From Akkermansiaceae bacterium UBA5689 (GTDB taxonomy: Bacteria; Verrucomicrobiota; Verrucomicrobiia; Verrucomicrobiales; Akkermansiaceae), in assembly GCA_002420305.1 (NCBI GenBank), contig DIHT01000106.1, positions 1 through 6,355 on the forward strand: a stretch of 6,355 nucleotides of DNA. Reading direction: 5' to 3'. The notes below the pieces were generated by a model. It had not been told where the DNA came from. It saw only the letters and a program-made list of their open reading frames with translations, and made no database searches. This document shows, piece after piece, positions 1 to 6,355 of this stretch (position 1 is its first letter; every line of letters begins with the position of its first letter). The position numbers and the translations under genes were made by a program.

Positions 1-1
1 A

Positions 2-277
2 AACGTCGCCTCACAATTGACCGGTAAGGCGCCCAAGGCTCGGACCAAGCACTTTGATCTGTTGCGCCAACATATCCGACGAAAGAATCTTCTCTGGCGT
101 CAGCACTGGAGACCTACCAATTGGTCTTTTCTCTACGGCAACCGGCAACAAGTCCCCAGCAGCAGGGATCACCGGCCGGGGCAACCTCGTTGGTTCCCGG
201 AAGAGGTCAGAGCCATCATCCCCCTCATCGAACAGGCTGAAGAGAGCATCTGGAAAATGAGAACCCAATCTCAATGA
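2..277 (+). CDS. C-terminal fragment of a probable SGNH/GDSL-type hydrolase (5' end outside window)
   Basis: The frame is open from the left edge and ends at the TGA at 275-277, giving about 91 codons. A TTG at 17 could be read as a start, but the frame continues upstream of it without a stop, so this is more likely the tail of a longer gene. The pattern of KN, then LW, HWRPTNW, FLYGNR, then SRDHRPGQPRWFPEE, followed by a charged helix (IPLIEQAEESIWKM), resembles the C-terminal end of exported SGNH/GDSL hydrolases common in Planctomycetes and Verrucomicrobia. Those enzymes are predicted esterases or carbohydrate deacylases. The catalytic Ser and His blocks would lie upstream and cannot be checked here, so activity is unproven. 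The stop overlaps the ATG of the next gene (ATGA), which supports co-transcription. The family call is from memory of conserved residues; a protein of unknown function remains possible. Confidence 0.6.
   Translation, partial: NVASQLTGKAPKARTKHFDLLRQHIRRKNLLWRQHWRPTNWSFLYGNRQQVPSSRDHRPGQPRWFPEEVRAIIPLIEQAEESIWKMRTQSQ
274..277 (+). promoter_or_regulatory. ATGA stop-start overlap (probable translational coupling)
   Basis: The start codon at 274-276 and the stop codon at 275-277 share bases as ATGA. No good Shine-Dalgarno sequence is visible in the 20 bases before the ATG. Translation of the large downstream gene may therefore depend on ribosomes terminating on the upstream gene and re-initiating. 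The overlap is seen directly; the coupling is inferred. Confidence 0.5.
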
Positions 278-3273
278 AGAAGCTCATCCTGATTTTCCTT
301 CTGGGGATACACCCCGGAACGCTGCTTGCCCAACCAAAGAATTATTCGGTCGGACCCGCCCCTCGTGATAACTCGAGTAAGGCCGAGCTCGCTTCCTTCA
401 GAATCGCCAAAGGGTATACTGTTTCCCTTTTCGCCTCGGAGCAGGACGGGATCGCCAATCCGATTGCGATGCGCTGGGGCCCGAAGGGGAGGCTCTGGGT
501 TCTCTGCTCTCTTGTCTATCCGCAGGCCATTCCATCTGAAATCCCCAACGACAAACTTTTTATTTTGGAGGACAGTGACCACGACGGACAGGTCGACACG
601 ACTCTGGTGTTCGCAGACAGGCTCGACATGCCCACTGGATTCGCCCTGGGTAATGGAGGCGTCTACCTTGGCCAGGGACAGGACCTCGTCTTCCTTGCAG
701 ACACCAACGGGGATGACCGGGCGGATCACCGGGAAGTTGTTCTCAGCGGCTTTGGCACCGGAGACACCCATCAGAATATTAACTCCTTTACCTGGAGCCC
801 GGGTGGAGAGCTGCTTTTCTGCCAGGGCCTGCACAATTTCTCACGAGTCGAAACCCCCTGGGGGGTTGTCCGCATGAATGAGCATGGGGTATGGCGCCTC
901 CGTCCCCGCAGGATGCAATTACACGCCTTCCGGGGATGCAGTGGGCAGAACCCGTGGGGACTCTCTCACGGACATTGGGGCCAACCCTTCGCGAAGAGCA
1001 ACGGGAATGCAGTAAGCGAGCTGCTTCCCGTCATGGTTCATACAGAGAACCGCCATCCCCCGCTTGATATTGGGGGCACACGCATCAAGAGCATGATCTG
1101 CGAGATCATTGACTCTCCCGCTCTTCCAGACGACCTTCAAGGGAACATTGTTATCGCGGGCTATTTTGCGCACCTGATCGACCGCCTAAGAATCACCTCT
1201 GATGGAGCAGGCCACCGAGGAGAACTACTCGATCCATTATGGACTACAGACCATCAAAGTTTTCGCCCTGTGGATATTCAGACAGGACCGGATGGTGCCC
1301 TTTATATTGCCGACTGGTACAACCCCATCATCGGGCACTACCAAGCCTCCCTGCGGCATCCTGACCGCGATAAGACCCACGGTCGAATCTGGCGTCTGAC
1401 CGCAGAGGGAAAACGCACCGTCCGGGCTCCCAACTACCACCTGATGCCCACGCGGGAACTACTTGAATCCCTTTGTGCAGCGACTCTCAAGGAACGAGAG
1501 AGATTACGAATCATTCTCTCAGACCGGTATGCTGATTCAGAAAGGCGTGCTGAAATACACCACGAACTCGCAAACTGGATATCCTCATTCGACCCTCTGG
1601 ATCCTCATCTGGACCGTCAGATCTTTGAAGCCCTCTGCCTTCACGAGTGGTTTGAAATAATAAACTCTGACCTTCTGGAGCGTTTACTCAGCGCCAGGGA
1701 CCCACTGGCGCGATCCTATGCGACCCGGATAGTTGGCCGCTGGCATGATCGTCTTCCCGCACCACTGAAATATCTGAGAGACTCAGTCGCTGACGCTCAC
1801 CCACGCGTCCGACTGGAAGCAGTAGTGGCTGCCAGTCAACTCATGTCCACCGAGGCGATGGAAACAGCGGTCCTCGCCCTCAATGCTCCAACCGACCGCT
1901 TCATTGAGGCGGCTCTCCGTCAATGCGCTCATGCCCTGCAACGATGGTGGTTCACGTCCTTGAAGGAGGGGCAACTGGCAATTAAAGACACCCGCCACCT
2001 AGCATTTCTTCTCGACCAGACCTCAGGTCGGGACGCCGCCGGCATTGCTCGAACACTCCTAGAAGATACGAGCCTAAAACCATCGAGCCCTGCATTCCCA
2101 GTCCTTGCGATGATCCTCGCCACTCAGGGATCCGTGGAAGACCTCGACTGGCTGGTCGCCAAAGCCCATGGTGATCTACAAAATTCCACCCCAGTCCTGT
2201 CTGCGATGCAGGAGTCCGCCTCCATCAGGGAACTCAAACCTCGGAATCCAAACCTGGATTCACTCCTGACCTCTGCTGTTACAAACGGAACAGCTGCCCA
2301 GCAGATTCACGCCCTTCATCTGATCGGATATTGGCAACTTCTCGACCTCAGGGAACTGGTCATCACCGTCATCTTCAATACCCGCACCTCTCCGGAAGTT
2401 CGCATCGCAGCCCTCAGATCTACCAGCCATTTCCCGAAGATCGCGGAAGACCGGATCGATGATCTCAGCAAATTGACTACCTTACCCGGGGACATCCGGA
2501 TACGCCATGCCGCGCTCGATGCACTGACCGCAATGAACGTTGGCAGGGCGGCACAAATCGCAGCTGAAGCCCTCATCGCCGCGGGTCCGAGCGATCCCCT
2601 TGAGCCCTACCTGATCCCTTTTCTCACTCGTAGTGACGGAGCCCTCGCCCTGTCCTCGAGCCTCCAAAAAACTGAGCTGAGTCTGGGTCTCCGAGCTCGA
2701 ATCCGTGGAGCACTGGGAGCCGCCGGACTTCATTCCGCTCATCTCGAGAAAGCCCTCGAACCTCCTTCTGAAGAATCCTCTCCTACCATTGGCCTGCCCG
2801 TCTACAGCCAGCAATGGATTGACTCCCTTGCCGCGGAGGCCAGGAAAGACGGAGATTCCGAGCGTGGCTCAAAGGTCTACCATCGAGATTCTCTGGCCTG
2901 CACCAAGTGCCATGTCATTTCCGGACAGGGAATGGATTTCGGGCCTGAACTGACAGCTGTGGGTGCGGGCCTGCCCTTGGAAATCATCATCGAATCCGTA
3001 GTCTGGCCCCGACGCCAAATCAAGGAGGGCTACCTTTCCACTTCTATCACAACACGGGATGGTCTTGTGGTAAGCGGCCATCTTAAGCATGAGGACAGCC
3101 AGCGAATTATCATTGAGGACGCCATCACCCGGAGGAGCAGGATGCTGGCACCTTCCCAAGTCCAGCACCGTCAGAACGCCGGCACCATCATGCCGCCTGG
3201 CTTGACGGCCCAACTGAGTCGTGAAGAGCTCCGGGATCTCGTGCGGTTTCTCTCGGAAAGAAAGGGGAAATAG
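274..3273 (+). CDS. Exported PVC-type propeller / HEAT-repeat / heme-binding CxxCH protein (putative membrane-bound dehydrogenase)
   Basis: This is a 999-residue protein with three modules. Residues 1-19 form a Sec signal peptide (KK, then LILIFLLG, probable cut at LLA|Q). Residues about 30-380 are a beta-propeller of the type annotated as a putative membrane-bound dehydrogenase in Pirellula and Verrucomicrobium. Markers are AMRWGPKGRLWV at 65-76, Asp-rich loops at 100-109 and 142-151, GTGDTH at 161-166, FRPVDIQTGPDGALYIADWYN at about 330-350 and GRIWRLT near 370. Residues about 390-830 are alpha-helical with HEAT-like units, for example near 504-523, 702-720 and 736-755. Residues about 862-999 are a cytochrome c-like domain with CTKCH at 876-880 (bases 2899-2913), GPEL at 890-893 and Met973 in IMPPGL as the likely distal heme ligand. 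The length is normal for the family. The propeller resembles PQQ-dependent sugar and sorbosone dehydrogenases, so it may oxidise a sugar and pass electrons to its own heme, but substrate and activity are unknown. The ATG at 274 is chosen because the signal peptide begins there. Confidence 0.9.
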   Translation: MKKLILIFLLGIHPGTLLAQPKNYSVGPAPRDNSSKAELASFRIAKGYTVSLFASEQDGIANPIAMRWGPKGRLWVLCSLVYPQAIPSEIPNDKLFILEDSDHDGQVDTTLVFADRLDMPTGFALGNGGVYLGQGQDLVFLADTNGDDRADHREVVLSGFGTGDTHQNINSFTWSPGGELLFCQGLHNFSRVETPWGVVRMNEHGVWRLRPRRMQLHAFRGCSGQNPWGLSHGHWGQPFAKSNGNAVSELLPVMVHTENRHPPLDIGGTRIKSMICEIIDSPALPDDLQGNIVIAGYFAHLIDRLRITSDGAGHRGELLDPLWTTDHQSFRPVDIQTGPDGALYIADWYNPIIGHYQASLRHPDRDKTHGRIWRLTAEGKRTVRAPNYHLMPTRELLESLCAATLKERERLRIILSDRYADSERRAEIHHELANWISSFDPLDPHLDRQIFEALCLHEWFEIINSDLLERLLSARDPLARSYATRIVGRWHDRLPAPLKYLRDSVADAHPRVRLEAVVAASQLMSTEAMETAVLALNAPTDRFIEAALRQCAHALQRWWFTSLKEGQLAIKDTRHLAFLLDQTSGRDAAGIARTLLEDTSLKPSSPAFPVLAMILATQGSVEDLDWLVAKAHGDLQNSTPVLSAMQESASIRELKPRNPNLDSLLTSAVTNGTAAQQIHALHLIGYWQLLDLRELVITVIFNTRTSPEVRIAALRSTSHFPKIAEDRIDDLSKLTTLPGDIRIRHAALDALTAMNVGRAAQIAAEALIAAGPSDPLEPYLIPFLTRSDGALALSSSLQKTELSLGLRARIRGALGAAGLHSAHLEKALEPPSEESSPTIGLPVYSQQWIDSLAAEARKDGDSERGSKVYHRDSLACTKCHVISGQGMDFGPELTAVGAGLPLEIIIESVVWPRRQIKEGYLSTSITTRDGLVVSGHLKHEDSQRIIIEDAITRRSRMLAPSQVQHRQNAGTIMPPGLTAQLSREELRDLVRFLSERKGK

Positions 3274-3301
3274 GCCGCCACCCTCTAATCAGGCCTCCAA
3301 A

Positions 3302-3317
3302 GTGACCTTCCGGTCAC
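3302..3317 (+). other. Small perfect inverted repeat (6-bp stem, 4-nt loop) in the intergenic gap
   Basis: GTGACC at 3302-3307 and GGTCAC at 3312-3317 are exact reverse complements around the loop TTCC, 28 bp after the stop of the CxxCH gene. No T-run follows, so it lacks the hallmark of an intrinsic terminator. It could be a weak processing or 3'-end-stabilising hairpin, or a protein-binding palindrome upstream of the possible promoter at 3330. A 6-bp stem can also arise by chance. Confidence 0.3.
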
Positions 3318-3329
3318 CTAGTCGGCCGG

Positions 3330-3358
3330 TTGACTGATCTACCCAGGCCTGCTGAAAT
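3330..3358 (+). promoter_or_regulatory. Possible sigma-70-like promoter for the ThuA-sulfatase-propeller genes
   Basis: TTGACT at 3330-3335 matches 5 of 6 bases of the -35 consensus, and TGAAAT at 3353-3358 matches 4 of 6 of the -10 consensus, with the preferred 17-bp spacer. Transcription would begin near 3365, about 16 bases before the ATG at 3381. The site lies in the only gap over 100 bp in the window, which makes an internal transcript start plausible. The -10 element lacks the important second-position A, and promoter preferences in PVC bacteria are poorly known, so the evidence is weak. Confidence 0.25.
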
Positions 3359-3375
3359 TGGAAAGACCTCCAATT
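3356..3375 (+). other. Inverted repeat directly upstream of the ThuA-domain start codon
   Basis: AATTGG at 3356-3361 and CCAATT at 3370-3375 can pair as a 6-bp stem with an 8-nt loop, ending 5 bases before the ATG at 3381. If transcribed from upstream, the hairpin would fold over the region where a ribosome binds and could reduce initiation. The stem is AT-rich and short, so its effect is uncertain. It overlaps the -10 element of the possible promoter. Confidence 0.25.
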
Positions 3376-3380
3376 ATCAT

Positions 3381-4151
3381 ATGACCCGTGCGATTCTTCT
3401 CCTAGGCCTTCTCGGGCTGGCCATCGATCTTGGCTGCGCCCGACCTATCGAAGTCATTGTCTACTCCAAGACTTCCTGGTATCGCCATCCTGAGATTGCA
3501 CGGATTAACGGCTATCTCGCTACTCTCGGTGCAAAACATGATATCAACGTGAGCATCACCGAGAGCGCGGACGAGCTCAGCGCGCAAAATTTGCAGAACT
3601 ACGATCTGATTCTGTTCAACAATGCCACCAATCTGGGGGAAAGCCTTACGGTCGAAGAGCGGAAGCCTGTAATTCAATGGTTCAATAATGGTGGCGGCAT
3701 CATGGTCATGCACGCTGGAATCGTTCAGAATGGAACGTGGCCAGAACTTATAGAAATTGCAGGATGCGATTTCCATGGTGATTCCGAATTCATGGAGGCA
3801 CGATTCCTCGTGGATCCTAAGGCGGAAGGAGATCCTATTCTAGCGGGCAAAAGTAAGGAGTTCAGATACACCGCGGACTGGCTGAACTTCGACAAATCTG
3901 TAACGGGCCTTCCAGGAGTGGAAGTTCTCCTCCGCCTTGATGAAAAGAGTTACGTCCCGGTTCGAGACCATCCATCCTACACGGAGATGAAGCCAATGGG
4001 AGATGACCACCCAATCTGCTGGCGACGCAACATGGGCGATGGACGGTATTTCTATACCGGGCTCGGACACGATATCAAATCGATCGATACCCCCTTCGGT
4101 CGCGCTCATCTCCTTGCGGCAATCAGATGGACCGCTGGTCGTACGAAGTAA
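3381..4151 (+). CDS. Exported ThuA-domain (trehalose utilisation-like) protein
   Basis: This is a 256-residue protein from the ATG at 3381. An in-frame TTG at 3330 would add 17 residues ahead of the signal peptide and is less likely. Residues 1-20 look like a signal peptide (LLLGLLGL core, probable cut at GCA|R). Cys19 is preceded by DLG, a poor lipobox, so a lipoprotein is possible but not favoured. The rest is a ThuA-like domain with a class I glutamine amidotransferase-like fold: VIVYSKTSWYRH at 25-36, YDLILFNNAT at 74-83, a glycine-rich turn with GGGIMVMHAG at 104-113, FHGD at 131-134, and the C-terminal signature MGDDHPICW at 206-214 followed by GDGRYFYTGLGHD at 219-231. ThuA in rhizobia works with the dehydrogenase ThuB in trehalose catabolism via 3-keto sugars. 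Here the likely partner is the upstream dehydrogenase-like protein. The chemistry of exported ThuA proteins is unknown to me. Confidence 0.88.
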   Translation: MTRAILLLGLLGLAIDLGCARPIEVIVYSKTSWYRHPEIARINGYLATLGAKHDINVSITESADELSAQNLQNYDLILFNNATNLGESLTVEERKPVIQWFNNGGGIMVMHAGIVQNGTWPELIEIAGCDFHGDSEFMEARFLVDPKAEGDPILAGKSKEFRYTADWLNFDKSVTGLPGVEVLLRLDEKSYVPVRDHPSYTEMKPMGDDHPICWRRNMGDGRYFYTGLGHDIKSIDTPFGRAHLLAAIRWTAGRTK

Positions 4152-4198
4152 CTGAGAGGTCCCCGGAGAAAAAATCTCTCTTACTCCTTTATCGTTTC

Positions 4199-5566
4199 AT
4201 GAATGCCATCCGCCTCGCCATCTACTGCCTCCTGCTCGAACACTCCTCGCTGCACAGTGCACCACCTCCCAATGTTGTCATTTTCCTTGTGGATGACATG
4301 GGGTGGGGTGATCTGGGATGCTACGGCAACGAAATCATCCAATCTCCACACCTCGACAAGTTTGCTACGGAAGGGATCCGTTTCACCCAGTGCTATTCGG
4401 CCTGTGGAGTCTGCTCACCATCCCGCTCATCAATTCTCACAGGACGCACACCTTATCGAAACGGCGTCTGGCGCTGGATCCCGGGAGGCCATTCCTGCCA
4501 CCTTCGAGAAAGTGAAATCACCTTCCCGGAACTTCTGCGAGAAAAAGGCTACGACACCTGCCATGTTGGCAAATGGCACCTCAACGGACATTTCAACAGC
4601 ACCAAACAGCCCCAGCCGGACGACCATGGATACAACCACTGGATGGCCACCCAGAATAACGCAGCGCCCAGCCACAAAAACCCCAAAAACTTTGTTCTCA
4701 ACGGGAAACCGATGGGGCTACTCGAAGGATACGCCGCGCCGCTCGTCGCTAAGGAGGGAGTACGCTGGCTGAAAGAAGTGCGCGACCGAGACAAGCCATT
4801 CCTCCTCTCGGTTTGGACTCACGAACCCCACCTTCCCATCGAATCTGCAGAGGAGTTCATGGAGCCCTACCTCAACATCAAGGATGAGGGGGTCCGACAG
4901 CACCACGGCAACATCACACAACTGGATCACGCCTTTGGAATAGTGATGAAAGCTTTGGATAAACTCGGGCTGCAGGATAACACCATAGTTTTCTTCACCT
5001 CCGACAACGGCCCAGAGGGAAAAGGCAACAAGGGCCGCACCCGGGGTTCAACCGGGGGGCTGCGTGGTCGCAAGCGGGATAGCCACGAGGGCGGCATCAG
5101 GGTCGCTGGGATGGTTCGCTGGCCCGACAAGATCATGCCGGGATCGGTAAGCGATGTCCCGGTGATTGGCTCCGATATATTCTCCACCGTTCTAGACGTG
5201 ACAGGCATTCCCCTGCCCGACGATCGCACCATTGACGGGGTCAGCATGGTACCCGCTTTCGATGACAACCCCGTCAAGCGCCCTGTCCCTCTCTTCTGGC
5301 GTAACCACATTGCTCCAGCAACCAGCCACGCGGCCCTCCGAATTGGAGATTGGAAACTGATATCCAATGTCAGCTTCGATACATTCCAGCTCTATCAGGT
5401 TCAGACCGATTGGAAGGAGGAACACAATCTCGCTTCGGAAAAACCGGAAAAGCTCGAGGAGATGAAGGAGACCTTCTTCAAAGTCCTGAAAGGGATCGAG
5501 GCTGAGGGACCACTCGACTGGGTGGGCCAATATGGACAGCGCAGAGTCACCGAAGAGCCAAACTGA
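4199..5566 (+). CDS. Exported formylglycine-dependent type I sulfatase (arylsulfatase family)
   Basis: This is a 455-residue protein that hydrolyses a sulfate ester, probably on a carbohydrate. The signature CSPSRSSILTGR lies at 72-83, and Cys72 (bases 4412-4414) should be converted to formylglycine by a maturase not encoded here. Calcium ligands are visible as Asp32-Asp33 in VDDMGWGD and Asp269-Asn270 in TSDNG. Other expected active-site residues are Arg76, Lys125 and His127 in GKWHL, His208 in THEPH, and Lys292 before HEGGIRV. Nothing essential appears missing and the length is normal. The ATG at 4199 gives a short signal peptide (cut near HSA|P). An in-frame ATG at 4127 would overlap the ThuA-domain gene by 25 bp and add a polar 24-residue leader, so 4199 is preferred, although the nearest GGAG (4165-4168) is too far upstream to be a usual ribosome site. 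The substrate is unknown; the family resembles sulfatases acting on sulfated glycans. Confidence 0.95.
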   Translation: MNAIRLAIYCLLLEHSSLHSAPPPNVVIFLVDDMGWGDLGCYGNEIIQSPHLDKFATEGIRFTQCYSACGVCSPSRSSILTGRTPYRNGVWRWIPGGHSCHLRESEITFPELLREKGYDTCHVGKWHLNGHFNSTKQPQPDDHGYNHWMATQNNAAPSHKNPKNFVLNGKPMGLLEGYAAPLVAKEGVRWLKEVRDRDKPFLLSVWTHEPHLPIESAEEFMEPYLNIKDEGVRQHHGNITQLDHAFGIVMKALDKLGLQDNTIVFFTSDNGPEGKGNKGRTRGSTGGLRGRKRDSHEGGIRVAGMVRWPDKIMPGSVSDVPVIGSDIFSTVLDVTGIPLPDDRTIDGVSMVPAFDDNPVKRPVPLFWRNHIAPATSHAALRIGDWKLISNVSFDTFQLYQVQTDWKEEHNLASEKPEKLEEMKETFFKVLKGIEAEGPLDWVGQYGQRRVTEEPN

Positions 5567-5575
5567 TCACCAACC

Positions 5576-6355
5576 ATGAAAAAGCAATTCTACTCCATCC
5601 TTATTACAGCCCTTTGCTCGGCAATTGCACTCGCGGATTGGCCGCAATTCCAAGGCCCAAATCGTGATGGAACCTCGAGCGAGTCGGGCTTGCTCCGCAG
5701 CTTCCCGAAAGAGGGTCCCAGGATTATCTGGGAGAAAGCTCTGGAGCAGGGCTTCGGCGGATGCGCCGTTGACGGGAACGACCTCTTCGTTGTCGACCGG
5801 GTAGCGAAGACAAAGGATATGTTGATCTGCTTGGACGCCACTACGGGCAAGGAACGGTGGCGCTACGAAAGCCCGTCAGAGGGAGAGCCTTCATTCCCTG
5901 GATCCCGGAGCGTTCCTACCGTCAGGAAAGACGCTGTGTATTTTATCGGATCATTCGGACGAGTTCATTGCGTGGATCGGGCTACCAGGAAAGCCCGCTG
6001 GCAGATAAAAATGTCCGAGAGATACCCAGATGCGGAAACCCCAAAATGGGGCTACGCGCAGTGCGCACTCGTGATCGACGACATTGTTGTTGTTACTCCC
6101 TTTGGCTCGGAGACGGGCGTTGCTGCCTGGCACCGCAGCACCGGTAAAGAGGTCTGGCGGAGCGGTCCCATCGGAAATTCACACTCCTCTCCCACTCTGC
6201 TGGAGATTGCAGGAGAACGGCACATCGTCCTGACCACAGTAGTAAATCAGGGAAGTAAGGAGGGCCTTATTACCAGCTATAGACCGAACGACGGAAAGAC
6301 ACTGTGGCAGACCTCCCATTACTATAACAGGATTCCGATTCCTCCCGTGACCAAG
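5576..6355 (+). CDS. N-terminal part of an exported PQQ-like beta-propeller repeat protein (runs off right edge)
   Basis: The frame is open for 260 codons from the ATG at 5576 to the last base. Residues 1-20 are a Sec signal peptide (KK, hydrophobic core, cut ALA|D). DWPQFQGPNRDG follows at 21-32, a hallmark of the PQQ-like repeat proteins, often labelled BamB-like, that are abundant in Planctomycetes and Verrucomicrobia. At least four blade motifs of the form xD/x-x-TGKxxW are visible: LDATTGKERW at 86-95, VDRATRKARW at 133-142, HRSTGKEVW at 186-194 and RPNDGKTLW at 236-244. WGYAQ at 158-162 is also typical. The name does not prove PQQ binding; many relatives are structural or of unknown role, and this is unlikely to be the true assembly factor BamB. 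It begins 9 bp after the sulfatase stop, so it is probably co-transcribed. No clear Shine-Dalgarno sequence precedes it. The remaining blades and stop lie outside the window. Confidence 0.9.
   Translation, partial: MKKQFYSILITALCSAIALADWPQFQGPNRDGTSSESGLLRSFPKEGPRIIWEKALEQGFGGCAVDGNDLFVVDRVAKTKDMLICLDATTGKERWRYESPSEGEPSFPGSRSVPTVRKDAVYFIGSFGRVHCVDRATRKARWQIKMSERYPDAETPKWGYAQCALVIDDIVVVTPFGSETGVAAWHRSTGKEVWRSGPIGNSHSSPTLLEIAGERHIVLTTVVNQGSKEGLITSYRPNDGKTLWQTSHYYNRIPIPPVTK

Noticed and set aside
271..834. 187-codon open frame on the minus strand opposite the CxxCH protein gene
   Set aside because: It lies wholly within a strongly recognised coding region on the other strand and its translation shows no family features. 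It is a shadow frame.
852..867. GC-rich inverted repeat AACCCCC-TG-GGGGGTT inside the CxxCH protein gene
   Set aside because: It encodes an in-frame stretch (ETPWGVV) of the propeller domain. The 2-nt loop is strained and no T-run follows, so it is best explained by coding constraint.
3367..3371. CCTCC just upstream of the ThuA-domain start
   Set aside because: It resembles the anti-SD sequence itself, not an SD, so it would not recruit ribosomes; a random pentamer is the simpler reading.
3375..3380. TATCAT directly before the ThuA-domain ATG as a -10 box
   Set aside because: It is a 5 of 6 match, but transcription would start downstream of the start codon, so it could not serve this gene.
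3291..3409. Three copies of the palindrome AGGCCT (3291, 3345, 3404)
   Set aside because: The spacing is irregular (54 and 59 bp), the third copy is inside the ThuA-domain coding region, and the flanking bases are not conserved, so chance in GC-rich DNA is sufficient.
4203..4772. 189-codon + strand frame inside the sulfatase gene, starting 4 bases after the sulfatase ATG
   Set aside because: The sulfatase frame carries all catalytic motifs over this stretch. The other frame is rich in Ser, Thr and Pro with no recognisable domain.

Overview
The window looks like chromosomal DNA from a bacterium of the PVC group, most likely a verrucomicrobium or a planctomycete. The main evidence is the 999-residue protein at 274-3273. 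It joins a sugar-dehydrogenase-like beta-propeller, HEAT-type helical repeats and a single-CxxCH heme domain, an architecture typical of Planctomycetes and Verrucomicrobia ('PVC-type heme-binding CxxCH protein'). Its neighbours (SGNH hydrolase, ThuA-like protein, type I sulfatase, PQQ-repeat propeller) are families that are abundant and often clustered in the same phyla. The assignment rests on recalled family features, not on a database search.

Layout, all on the + strand: (1) 2-277, the C-terminal end of a probable SGNH/GDSL-type hydrolase that begins before the window; (2) 274-3273, the exported propeller/HEAT/cytochrome c protein, whose ATG overlaps the preceding stop codon (ATGA); (3) a 107-bp gap with a small hairpin, a possible sigma-70-like promoter and a second hairpin next to the start codon; (4) 3381-4151, an exported ThuA-domain protein; (5) 4199-5566, an exported formylglycine-dependent sulfatase; (6) 5576-6355, an exported PQQ-like beta-propeller protein that runs off the right edge. 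There are no RNA genes, mobile elements, CRISPR arrays or long repeats. Coding density is high and the only gap above 100 bp is 3274-3380.

The four genes whose N-termini are visible all begin with a plausible Sec signal peptide, so the cluster appears to act in the periplasm or at the cell surface. A reasonable model, which is inference, is a carbohydrate-processing unit. The sulfatase and the SGNH hydrolase would remove sulfate and possibly acyl groups. The heme-tethered propeller would oxidise a sugar and pass electrons to the respiratory chain. The ThuA-like protein would act on the oxidised product, as in rhizobial trehalose use, where ThuA partners the dehydrogenase ThuB. No glycoside hydrolase, lyase or transporter lies in the window, so the substrate cannot be named. 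Each family is already known; what merits attention is the combination and a few local details, not a clearly new system.
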